A stretch of DNA of 19,864 bases from an uncultured Bacteroides sp. (lineage in GTDB: Bacteria > Bacteroidota > Bacteroidia > Bacteroidales > Bacteroidaceae), in the NCBI GenBank assembly GCA_900542985.1, contig UQPQ01000050.1, forward strand, positions 1-19,864, read 5' to 3'. The translations under genes and the position numbers were made by a program. Shown one piece after another: positions 7,041-13,835 of this stretch. Under the pieces are notes generated by a model that saw only the letters and a program-made list of their open reading frames with translations, was not told the origin of the DNA and ran no database searches. Positions within the stretch are counted from its first letter, which is position 1, and each line of letters begins with the position of its first letter.

Positions 7041-7685
7041 CAGGTTAGAGTCTTTTTTCTGATACGTACGGTAGACGAGATATTCTCCTTCTGTAAAGAT
7101 TGTAAACTCTTTGCCTTCAGCTTCGTTTAGTGTGCCTTGCCACCATGCTGTAAAATCGTATAAGGAGTATTTCAGTCCCTGGCTTCTCATTCCTAGGGTT
7201 TGAAGTCCGAAGACGGAAACTTGTTGTCCGGCAAAGCTCTTGAAGGTTTGCGTTCCACGTACTGCTACAAAAAAGCCATAGTCGGTCAGCATTGTAACCT
7301 CCATACCCATGTGCAGGTATTCCTGCAACAGACTGATGTTTCCTAAAGTATGGTCTTCCCGCTTTCCAGTGGCGGCTACAATCGCAATTCGTCGTATTCC
7401 TTTTGAGTGAAGATAACGAACTGCTTTGGTCTGGTCGTTAGTCTCCTGATCCGAACTGTGCAGAAAACGGTCGGCAAAGCGTGTGCGGTTATCAGTAGAA
7501 AGTGAGTCTCCATCTCCGATTATGAATTGGGGAGTACGACCGCTTTCTATGTATGAGTTTGCTCCTCCATCGCAGCATATCACAAGTGAGGAGGAATCTA
7601 AAACCTGAAGAGGAATTTCATGACTTGGAAATTCTCCATTGCCTACAACAACGGCTTCGGGAAGAGAAAAAAACAGATCTTTCAT
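7035..7685 (-). CDS. thiN: Thiamine pyrophosphokinase
   Basis: It transfers pyrophosphate from ATP to thiamine, making thiamine diphosphate. Counting from the ATG at 7685 (216 residues) the family motifs are CCDGGAN (37-43), IIGDGDS (55-61), QETNDQTKA (80-88) and GKREDHTLGN (107-116). These are the Asp-rich metal/ATP loops and the substrate signature; a C-terminal beta-rich thiamine-binding half follows. The chosen ATG overlaps the pnuC stop as ATGA, suggesting coupling; an ATG nine codons earlier (7712) is the alternative and would overlap pnuC by 31 bases. The pairing with a pnuC-like transporter fits thiamine salvage: import, then trapping by pyrophosphorylation. Bacteroides thetaiotaomicron is known to have a comparable pnuT-tnr3 pair. 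Confidence 0.92.
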   Translation of the reverse strand: MKDLFFSLPEAVVVGNGEFPSHEIPLQVLDSSSLVICCDGGANSYIESGRTPQFIIGDGDSLSTDNRTRFADRFLHSSDQETNDQTKAVRYLHSKGIRRIAIVAATGKREDHTLGNISLLQEYLHMGMEVTMLTDYGFFVAVRGTQTFKSFAGQQVSVFGLQTLGMRSQGLKYSLYDFTAWWQGTLNEAEGKEFTIFTEGEYLVYRTYQKKDSNLL

Positions 7686-8254
7686 TGGGCTGTGTACATC
7701 AGTTGTTTCCATTTTATGTATCCGAATAGAGCTATTATGCTATACAGGCCATACAGTCCGGCTGTAAAGTAAAGTTCCTTGTATATATAGAGTCCGCAGC
7801 ATACTACATCTACTATAATCCATACCAGCCATTGCTCTATATATTTATGTGCCAGCATCCATAGGGCAGCAACGCTTAAAGCTGTTGTAAAACTATCCCA
7901 ATAGGGTACATTACTGTCTGTAAAGCGGATAAGTATCCAGGCAATGGCGGCAAAAAGTAATGTAGTGATACCCACAAGAGGATACCATCGGGATTTTGGC
8001 ATGCAGGAAATTGTATTTTGTGGTATATTATCAGTCTGGCCTTGTTGCTTTTTCCAGATTATCCATCCGTATATAGAGGCTATCAGATAATAGATATTGA
8101 TACCGAAATCGGCATACAGTCCTGCCTGGTAGTAAATAATGATATAAATGGCCGGCATGATAATACTGGCTATCCACAGGTAAATGCTGGCTTTATATTC
8201 CAGCCATAGATAAGCCAGTCCTACGAGGGTGCCGAATACTTCCAGATAATTCAT
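7682..8254 (-). CDS. pnuC: PnuC-family vitamin transporter, probably thiamine (PnuT-like)
   Basis: PnuC proteins are facilitated-diffusion transporters for vitamin precursors (nicotinamide riboside, thiamine, riboflavin) whose substrates are trapped by phosphorylation inside. This 190-residue protein has about seven hydrophobic segments and the family motifs INIYYLIASIYGWIIWKK (52-69) and WIIVDVVCCGLYIYKELYF (145-163). Its direct coupling to thiamine pyrophosphokinase makes thiamine the likely substrate; that is inference from context. The frame is open 33 codons upstream of the ATG at 8254, but that part is polar, lacks homology and contains the -7 promoter element, so the MNYLEVFG start is used. 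No thiamine riboswitch is visible upstream. Confidence 0.9.
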   Translation of the reverse strand: MNYLEVFGTLVGLAYLWLEYKASIYLWIASIIMPAIYIIIYYQAGLYADFGINIYYLIASIYGWIIWKKQQGQTDNIPQNTISCMPKSRWYPLVGITTLLFAAIAWILIRFTDSNVPYWDSFTTALSVAALWMLAHKYIEQWLVWIIVDVVCCGLYIYKELYFTAGLYGLYSIIALFGYIKWKQLMYTAQ

Positions 8255-8279
8255 GGGGTCTTTGTTTTTTTTAGAAAGG

Positions 8280-8287
8280 CAAAGATA
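8280..8287 (-). promoter_or_regulatory. pnuC-thiN -7 promoter element
   Basis: The minus strand reads TATCTTTG, a perfect TAnnTTTG, 25 bases upstream of the chosen pnuC ATG. No TTTG occurs at the -33 distance. The 114-base gap to the pyridoxal kinase gene has no CTGAGA or other THI-box core that would mark a TPP riboswitch. Confidence 0.55.
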
Positions 8288-8368
8288 CAATTTATCGTAT
8301 TTATCATCCGTATGCCATATAAGAAATGATAAAATAATTCCCCAAGAAATCAACTTTGTTCCTTTGGC

Positions 8369-9250
8369 TTATTCTACCAGTTCGTAGCTGCAAATCTGTA
8401 TAGGCATATCCAGGTTGTGTAAGACTTTTTCCAACATAATACCTTCCAGATTGTTGTATTCATATCCGAATGTGGCGCGGATGCCTTGCAAGATGAATTG
8501 AGTCGCACGGTCGAGTGCAATTGGAAGACTGTCTCCCTGCATCAGCGAGCCGGTTATTACGCTGGTAAAGGTGTCGCCTGTCCCCGGATAATGGGCAGGC
8601 AAATAAGGACAAGTTACTTTCCAGTATTTATTCCCATTTCGATTATAGGCATATACAGAGGTCATGTGAGGGTTGTCTGCTACAGGCACACTGGTAACGA
8701 TGACAATCTCCGGCCCTGCCTCCGACAGATCTTTCAGATAAAGTTTCAGCTCCTTATCGCTGACAGCAGACTGATAGGGTTTATCCAGCAGGCGGAACAG
8801 TTCAGTCATGTTGGGAGTAATGATATCAGCATAACGGATAAGATGGCGCATCTCTGTGACCATCTCTTCCGAAATACCAGTATATAATTTGCCATTGTCT
8901 CCCAATACCGGATCGACTACAACCAGATCCTGGTCGGGACGGCGAAATTTAGCAATAAATTCACCTACAATCCGGGCCTGACGGGGAGAACCCAGATAGC
9001 CGGTGTAAAAAGTATCGAATCGCATATTCAGTTTTTCCCAGTTCTCGATGATGCGTGTCATTTCATCGGTAAGGTCGAGAAAAGAGAAAGTAGGATATTG
9101 GGTATGTGTCGATAAAACCGCTGTGGGTAGGGGACAGACTTGAAATCCCATTGATGAAAGGATGGGAATGACTGCCATAAGTGATACGCGTCCTACCCCT
9201 GAGAGGTCGTGTACGGCTACTACTTTTTTTACTTGATTCTGAATATGCAT
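8369..9250 (-). CDS. pdxY: Pyridoxal/pyridoxamine kinase (ribokinase-like)
   Basis: It phosphorylates vitamin B6 vitamers to give pyridoxal 5'-phosphate or its amine. From the ATG at 9250 the protein has 293 residues and typical landmarks: VAVHDLSGVGRVSL near the N-terminus (11-24), the substrate-side TAVLSTHTQYPTF (43-55), FYTGYLGSPRQ (81-91), DPVLGDNGKLY (113-123), TPNMTEL (145-151) and the anion hole with catalytic base PGTGDTFTS (222-230, D226). The frame is open a further 22 codons upstream, but that stretch spans the probable promoter and aligns with nothing in the family. It probably has its own promoter, although the coiled-coil gene lies only 43 bases upstream on the same strand. I use pdxY because of the overall PdxY/PdxK resemblance; the exact vitamer preference is open. 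Confidence 0.9.
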   Translation of the reverse strand: MHIQNQVKKVVAVHDLSGVGRVSLMAVIPILSSMGFQVCPLPTAVLSTHTQYPTFSFLDLTDEMTRIIENWEKLNMRFDTFYTGYLGSPRQARIVGEFIAKFRRPDQDLVVVDPVLGDNGKLYTGISEEMVTEMRHLIRYADIITPNMTELFRLLDKPYQSAVSDKELKLYLKDLSEAGPEIVIVTSVPVADNPHMTSVYAYNRNGNKYWKVTCPYLPAHYPGTGDTFTSVITGSLMQGDSLPIALDRATQFILQGIRATFGYEYNNLEGIMLEKVLHNLDMPIQICSYELVE

Positions 9251-9275
9251 AATTGGGTCTTTTAAAAATAACGTG

Positions 9276-9283
9276 CGAAAGTA
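9276..9283 (-). promoter_or_regulatory. Probable pdxY -7 promoter element
   Basis: The minus strand reads TACTTTCG (9283 to 9276), one mismatch from TAnnTTTG, followed by CA, 25 bases before the pdxY ATG. It sits in the 43-base gap after the stop of the coiled-coil gene. Read-through from that gene is an alternative source of pdxY transcription. Confidence 0.4.
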
Positions 9284-9293
9284 GCAATAATGC

Positions 9294-12056
9294 TTAAATT
9301 TCCCAACCTTCTTCACGTAAAGCCTCTTTCAGTTGCTCAAAACTTTCGTTTTCTACTCCTTTCTCTATGAACTCATCGAAAGCATTGCCATTGAACTGTT
9401 GCCAGGTAAAATGGGAGTCAATATGAGCATCGGGGGTGATGGATAGATACAATTCCATTGCTTTTTCATAATCTCCCGTAAGTATATTGTAATGAGCCCA
9501 TCGGCTGATTACCTGAGGCTTTTCCTTAAATTGTGAAGGAAGACACTGGTAAATCATTTCGGCAGCTTCGGGTTGTGATGCCAATAAAGAAATGTATAAG
9601 CCATTTATTAAAGTATCAATACCTTTTTGAGTCGTCACAAAAGCGTCAAATATCTGTATGCTTTGTATTTGGGTAATGGTGAAAGCCCGTGCTTCCTGAT
9701 GATGTGCGTGCATAGCCAGAATGTGTTCACTGTCTATTTCTCCCTCCAGCATGTCATTGAACAGACCTTCGTAAGGCAGACTGATTCTGTTTTTATTCTG
9801 GGGCTGGAAGCAGACCCAATAAAGATTACGTTCGGACGAGCGGCCGTTCTTGTCGCGGTAGGTGATGTGCAGCGGATGGTAACTGCAGATAGCCATCAGT
9901 AAGGTTTCTGCTATTTCACTGCCATTTCCTTCGTCCGAAAAATCGCAGATCATACTGTCGGTCAGGTAGGGAGTTTCCAGTCCTTCTATACGGCTTATTT
10001 CATCGTGTGCAATGAAATGTGGCTCATCGAGAATGACTTCTTTTCCTTCTATTCCCCAAGTGAATAATTCTGTCTTGACCTGAAGATTTTTTGACTCATA
10101 AATATATTGAGAACCATTAGGCATTGTGGTGACACGGGTGTACGGATAATGCAGGGTACTTTTTTCAAGTTTTGCTTTCATATCTTGATAGGCCTGCAGT
10201 AAATCACGGTTTTCTTCGGGTGCATTTATTTCCGGTTGAACAGCCTCTTCTTTACATTCAATTTTTTTGCTATTATCCGTTAATTCATTCTGTCCTTCAG
10301 TCTGTTCATCAATAGGTGCTTCCTCTATCTCGTTTTCTGTACCTGCAGAGGTTGTATCTTCTGGCTGATTCTGTTCGGCTGTATTTTCTATGTCGTTTCC
10401 TTCTGTTTGTGTATCCTCCTTCTTTGGGCTTTCATTTTCCTTGTTCAGGTTTTCCTGCAAGGCTTTTACAGCTTCCTCTTTTTCCTGTTTAAGTTGCTGA
10501 AGTTCCTCTTGAAGTTCGGCACAGTCTTTTTCCAGTGCTGTTTTATCTTGTATAGCCTGGTTTAAGTTACTTTCCGTATTTATCTGCTCTTGTTTGGACT
10601 GCTGGAGCTCTTCTTTCAGATTGGCTATATTCTTTTCCAATACAGCTTTATCTTCAACGCTTTGGTTGAGAGTCTGCAAGATGTCTGTATATTGTTTTTG
10701 CCACTGTTGTACTTCTTCTGTAGTTCGATTATGTTCCTTTTCTACCTGAGAAAGTTGTGTATGCAGCAATTCTACTTCCTGCTGCAATTTTTGGTTTTCC
10801 TGTTGCTGTGCAGTAAGGTTTTCTTCGAGCTGTGCAATCTCTTTGTTGCGGTTTGTCTCCTCTTTTTCAAGACTCTCCGACAATGCTTTAACTTTCTCTT
10901 CTTTTTCTTGTTTAAGTTGTTGGAATTCTTCTTTTAAAGACGCTACGTTCTTTTCCAGTACAGTTTTTTCCTGCTCCGATTGAGCCAGGCTTTCCTGCGA
11001 ATCCGTATATTTGTTCTGCCACTCTTGTACTTCTTTCTGTGTTTTCTGCTCTCTGTCTTTTGCTTGAGAAAGTTGTGCTTGAAGCAGTTCGTTTTCCTGT
11101 TGCAGGTTCTGGTTTTGCTGTTGTTGTGCAAGAATGTTCTCTTTGAGCTGTGTCACTTCCTTGTTACGGCTCATTTCTTCCTTACTCAAGTTCTCCGATA
11201 ATGTTTGAGTTGTTTTTTCTTTTTCTTCCTTGAGCAGCTGGAGTTCTTTTCTCAACTCATCAAGAGCTTTTTCCAATGTCGTGTTTTCTTGCTCTGATTG
11301 AGCCAGACTCTGTTGAGTGTTTGTATACTTGCGTTGCCACTCCTGTATCTCTTTCAATGCCTCTTGTTTATTGCTTTCTACTTGAGTCAACTGCGTGCGC
11401 AATGCTTCCAGTTCGTTCTGTAAACTTTGGTTTTCCTGTTGTTGGGCATGAATAGTAGCCTTATGGCCTTCCCTTTCTTGTTCTGTAGCCTGTAATACTT
11501 GTTTAAGCTGACTGTGTTCTGAAGCTGTATGGGTAAGAGTAGTGATTTGCTTGGCTTGTTCCTCTTTGGTGGTTTCCAGCAAGGCATATTTTTCCCTTAG
11601 CTGTTCCAACTGTACAGCAAGCAACTGATTCTCTTCTTCTGCCTTTTGTGCCTGTTGGCGTACAGACAGAATTTGTTCGGACAACCGGTCGATTATTCCT
11701 TTCTGATCAGTGATTTCTTTCTCCTGCAGACCGCTGATATGAAGTTGCTGCTCCAATTTAGTCTGTAAAGACGCTACCGTTTTCAGCAGACCACTTGAGT
11801 CTTTTTGTAAGATAGCAATTTCCTGTTGTTGGGCAGCAATAGCTATCAATTGTTCTTTAATTTTATCTTCTGATTTAGACAGTTGCTTTTGGGCATCGGA
11901 GAGCTGTGTACGTTTGTATGAAACCTCCTTATTGGCATCCTTGATGAGGAAAGACAATTGTTGGTTTTTAGTTTGTAATACATCAATGCTGTTTTCCAGT
12001 TCTTCTATGTCAATACCTGTAAGTCCTTTTATCAGGTGAAGTGTAAGTTTATTCAT
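9294..12056 (-). CDS. Large coiled-coil protein with probable WYL-like and helical-repeat C-terminal domains
   Basis: This is not a gene I can name. The 920-residue protein has no signal peptide or membrane segment, so it is probably cytoplasmic. Residues about 15-545 are a long Gln/Glu/Lys-rich coiled coil containing tandem 106-residue repeats starting at 222, 328 and 434. Residues about 541-618 are an acidic, disordered-looking linker. Residues about 711-805 resemble a WYL domain: ITYRDKNGRSSERNLYWV, then HILAMHAHHQEARAFTITQIQSIQIF, matching the pattern of an early Arg strand and a late R-x-F-x-(I/L)-x-x-I strand. Residues about 813-900 look like a short TPR-like helical array (GDYEKAMELYLSI at 861-873). 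No helix-turn-helix is seen, which is unusual because WYL domains commonly follow one. A ligand-sensing scaffold is a guess. The gene may be cotranscribed with pdxY. Confidence 0.85.
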   Translation of the reverse strand: MNKLTLHLIKGLTGIDIEELENSIDVLQTKNQQLSFLIKDANKEVSYKRTQLSDAQKQLSKSEDKIKEQLIAIAAQQQEIAILQKDSSGLLKTVASLQTKLEQQLHISGLQEKEITDQKGIIDRLSEQILSVRQQAQKAEEENQLLAVQLEQLREKYALLETTKEEQAKQITTLTHTASEHSQLKQVLQATEQEREGHKATIHAQQQENQSLQNELEALRTQLTQVESNKQEALKEIQEWQRKYTNTQQSLAQSEQENTTLEKALDELRKELQLLKEEKEKTTQTLSENLSKEEMSRNKEVTQLKENILAQQQQNQNLQQENELLQAQLSQAKDREQKTQKEVQEWQNKYTDSQESLAQSEQEKTVLEKNVASLKEEFQQLKQEKEEKVKALSESLEKEETNRNKEIAQLEENLTAQQQENQKLQQEVELLHTQLSQVEKEHNRTTEEVQQWQKQYTDILQTLNQSVEDKAVLEKNIANLKEELQQSKQEQINTESNLNQAIQDKTALEKDCAELQEELQQLKQEKEEAVKALQENLNKENESPKKEDTQTEGNDIENTAEQNQPEDTTSAGTENEIEEAPIDEQTEGQNELTDNSKKIECKEEAVQPEINAPEENRDLLQAYQDMKAKLEKSTLHYPYTRVTTMPNGSQYIYESKNLQVKTELFTWGIEGKEVILDEPHFIAHDEISRIEGLETPYLTDSMICDFSDEGNGSEIAETLLMAICSYHPLHITYRDKNGRSSERNLYWVCFQPQNKNRISLPYEGLFNDMLEGEIDSEHILAMHAHHQEARAFTITQIQSIQIFDAFVTTQKGIDTLINGLYISLLASQPEAAEMIYQCLPSQFKEKPQVISRWAHYNILTGDYEKAMELYLSITPDAHIDSHFTWQQFNGNAFDEFIEKGVENESFEQLKEALREEGWEI
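9642..9926 (-). other. Probable WYL-like domain region within the coiled-coil protein
   Basis: Residues about 711-805 of the 920-residue protein show the spacing of a WYL domain: helix ETLLMAICSYHP, strand LHITYRDKNG, strand RNLYWVCFQPQ, a loop, strand SEHILAMHAHH, then the R-A-F-T-I-T-Q-I-Q-S-I strand. The match is by pattern only and needs a profile search. Confidence 0.45.
10422..11393 (-). repeat. Tandem 106-residue (318-bp) coding repeats
   Basis: Repeat 1 spans residues 222-327 (11393-11076), repeat 2 spans 328-433 (11075-10758), and repeat 3 starts at 434 (10757). Each starts QL(T/S)Q, has a WQ-x-x-YT centre (EWQRKYT, EWQNKYT, QWQKQYT), then LEK, LKQEKEE-like and AQQQxNQ-L-QQ blocks. 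Repeats 1 and 2 align without gaps over the full 106 residues. Repeat 3 keeps register for about 70 residues and then jumps back to the equivalent of position 37, giving a partial fourth copy at 504-545. The end of a preceding copy (AQQQENQSLQNELEAL) lies at 204-219. Confidence 0.85.
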
Positions 12057-12184
12057 AATAATCAGAAAGATAGATGATTTAAATTTGGCGCAAATTACGG
12101 AAATATTCTTGAGAGTACAAGAGTATTTCTCAATTTAAATTAATATTTATGAATGAAAATTCACTAAAAATGCTCTCTTTTCAT

Positions 12185-12192
12185 TAGATTTG
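12185..12192 (+). promoter_or_regulatory. trkH -7 promoter element
   Basis: TAGATTTG is a perfect TAnnTTTG, 22 bases before the trkH ATG. No clear -33 TTTG is present at the right distance; the upstream stretch 12120-12180 is simply AT-rich. The 158-base gap between the divergent coiled-coil and trkH genes shows no other structure I can support. Confidence 0.55.
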
Positions 12193-12214
12193 TACGCGAT
12201 AATGATAGATTAAT

Positions 12215-13720
12215 ATGGAAAATAAGATTACTTCAAATCTTTATGTAGGGAGAAACAAAAACAATAGTTTGATAAATAAGAAAATGATATTCCGTATTTT
12301 AGGCATTTTATTGTTCCTGGAAGGAATAATGTTTCTTGTGTGTGCCGGAGTATCGCTGTGTTATCGTGAAGCTGATTATATTTATTTTATATATTCAACC
12401 CTGATTGTAGCTGCAGTAGGAAGTTTGTTTTTGTTCTTAGGAAAAAATGCAGAAAATACGGTTACCCGTAGAGATGGATATTGTATTGTAGCGTTTACAT
12501 GGTTATTGTTTTCTGGTTTTGGAATGTTGCCTTTTTATATTAGCGGTGAAATTCCTTCTGTAGCTGATGCTTTTTTTGAAACAATGTCAGGTTTTACTAC
12601 GACGGGAGCTACTATTTTGGATGACATAGAAGCACTTCCGTATGGGATGTTGTTTTGGAGAAGCTTTACTCAGTGGATTGGTGGATTAGGGATTGTATTT
12701 TTCACCATTGCAGTTTTGCCTATTTTTGGAGTAGGAAATCAGGTCTTGTTCTCGGCAGAGGCTACAGGAGTGACTCATGATAAAATACATCCTAAAATCA
12801 GTATGATGGCAAAATGGCTTTGGACAGTATATGTTATTCTGACTGTAGTAGAGGCAATTTTGCTGATGTGTGGGGGAATGAATCTTTTTGATGCGGTATG
12901 TCATTCGTTTTCTACTACTGCGACTGGCGGATATTCTACGAAGCAGGATAGTGTAGCTCATTGGAATTCACCTTTTATAGAGTATGTAATAGCTATCTTT
13001 ATGATTCTTTCCAGTGTGAATTTTTCCTTGTATTTTATGTGTTTGAAAGGAAAATTTGCTCACTTGCTCAAAGACGATGAGTTCAAAGGCTTCCTGATTT
13101 CAATAGGAGTTGTTACTCTAATCATAACCTTTTCTCTCATTAGCTATAACAATTATGGTGTGGAGAATGCTTTTCGTAAAGCGTTGTTCCAAGTGGCTTC
13201 GGTGCATACATCTTGTGGATTTGCTACTGATGACTATAATACCTGGGCACCATTTACCTGGATGTTGTTTATTTATACAATGGTGGCAGGAGGATGTACC
13301 GGTTCTACAGCTGGAGGTATAAAAAGCATGCGTTTGTTGATTGTATTGCGTAATATCAAGAATGAATTCAGTCGGTTGATTCACCCTCGGGCTGTGTTAT
13401 CTGTAAAGATCAATTCTCAGACAGTTTCCCCTTCTACTATTTCTACAGTAATGACGTTTGTATTGACATTTTTTATTTGCGCTTTTGTAGGATGGGTTGC
13501 ATTGATGTTCCTTGGCTTGGGGTTGACAGAATCTTTTGGAACGGTCATTTCCAGTTTGGGAAATGTAGGACCGGGACTAGGGGCATTTGGTCCGGCCTTT
13601 TCATGGAGCGCTTTACCTGATGCCGCAAAATGGATTTTGTCTTTCCTGATGCTTATTGGCCGTTTGGAATTATTTGGTATTCTGCTTATGTTTGCTCCAA
13701 GTTTTTGGAAAGGACGATAA
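12215..13720 (+). CDS. trkH: TrkH-family potassium uptake channel subunit
   Basis: TrkH forms the K+-conducting membrane part of the Trk uptake system. This 501-residue protein keeps the four-fold M1-P-M2 layout with four selectivity-filter loops: TTTGAT (128-133), TTATGG (234-239), TSCGFA (332-337) and GNVGPG (449-454). The conserved gating-loop stretch AGGCTGSTAGGIKSMR lies at 358-373. The third loop has Cys where TrkH proteins often have Thr or Ser. The partner TrkA, an NAD/ATP-binding regulator, is not in the window. A hydrophilic N-terminus of about 23 residues precedes the first helix; MIFRILG at residue 24 is an alternative start, but the ATG at 12215 fits the promoter distance. Confidence 0.94.
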   Translation: MENKITSNLYVGRNKNNSLINKKMIFRILGILLFLEGIMFLVCAGVSLCYREADYIYFIYSTLIVAAVGSLFLFLGKNAENTVTRRDGYCIVAFTWLLFSGFGMLPFYISGEIPSVADAFFETMSGFTTTGATILDDIEALPYGMLFWRSFTQWIGGLGIVFFTIAVLPIFGVGNQVLFSAEATGVTHDKIHPKISMMAKWLWTVYVILTVVEAILLMCGGMNLFDAVCHSFSTTATGGYSTKQDSVAHWNSPFIEYVIAIFMILSSVNFSLYFMCLKGKFAHLLKDDEFKGFLISIGVVTLIITFSLISYNNYGVENAFRKALFQVASVHTSCGFATDDYNTWAPFTWMLFIYTMVAGGCTGSTAGGIKSMRLLIVLRNIKNEFSRLIHPRAVLSVKINSQTVSPSTISTVMTFVLTFFICAFVGWVALMFLGLGLTESFGTVISSLGNVGPGLGAFGPAFSWSALPDAAKWILSFLMLIGRLELFGILLMFAPSFWKGR

Positions 13721-13761
13721 GTTTGAAGATATGAAAATTTATATATAGGTTGTTATATAGT

Positions 13762-13819
13762 AAAAAAGACAGACCTTATACTGGATTCAGTTCTTTCCAG
13801 TGTATGGTCTGTCTTTTTT
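13762..13819. terminator. Bidirectional terminator between trkH and gcvP
   Basis: AAAAAAGACAGACC (13762-13775) and GGTCTGTCTTTTTT (13806-13819) form a perfect 14-bp outer stem, extended inward by a bulged ATACTGGA/TCCAGTGTAT pairing. A-runs on one side and T-runs on the other give a U-tail on either strand, so it can serve both convergent genes. Confidence 0.9.
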
Positions 13820-13835
13820 ATATCTAAGCTTTATC

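Noticed and set aside
8255..8353. Possible 33-residue N-terminal extension of the PnuC-like protein
   Set aside because: The stretch is polar and Lys-rich, contains the TATCTTTG promoter element, and the family starts near MNYLEVFG.
9251..9316. Possible 22-residue extension of pyridoxal kinase
   Set aside because: It would overlap the 3' end of the coiled-coil gene and the probable -7 element, and has no counterpart in the family.
10590..11201. Hydrophobic plus-strand open frames opposite the coiled-coil gene (115 and 73 residues)
   Set aside because: They are antisense shadows: Gln/Glu/Lys codons read backwards give Leu/Phe/Cys-rich strings, and the repeat structure makes the shadow repeat too.
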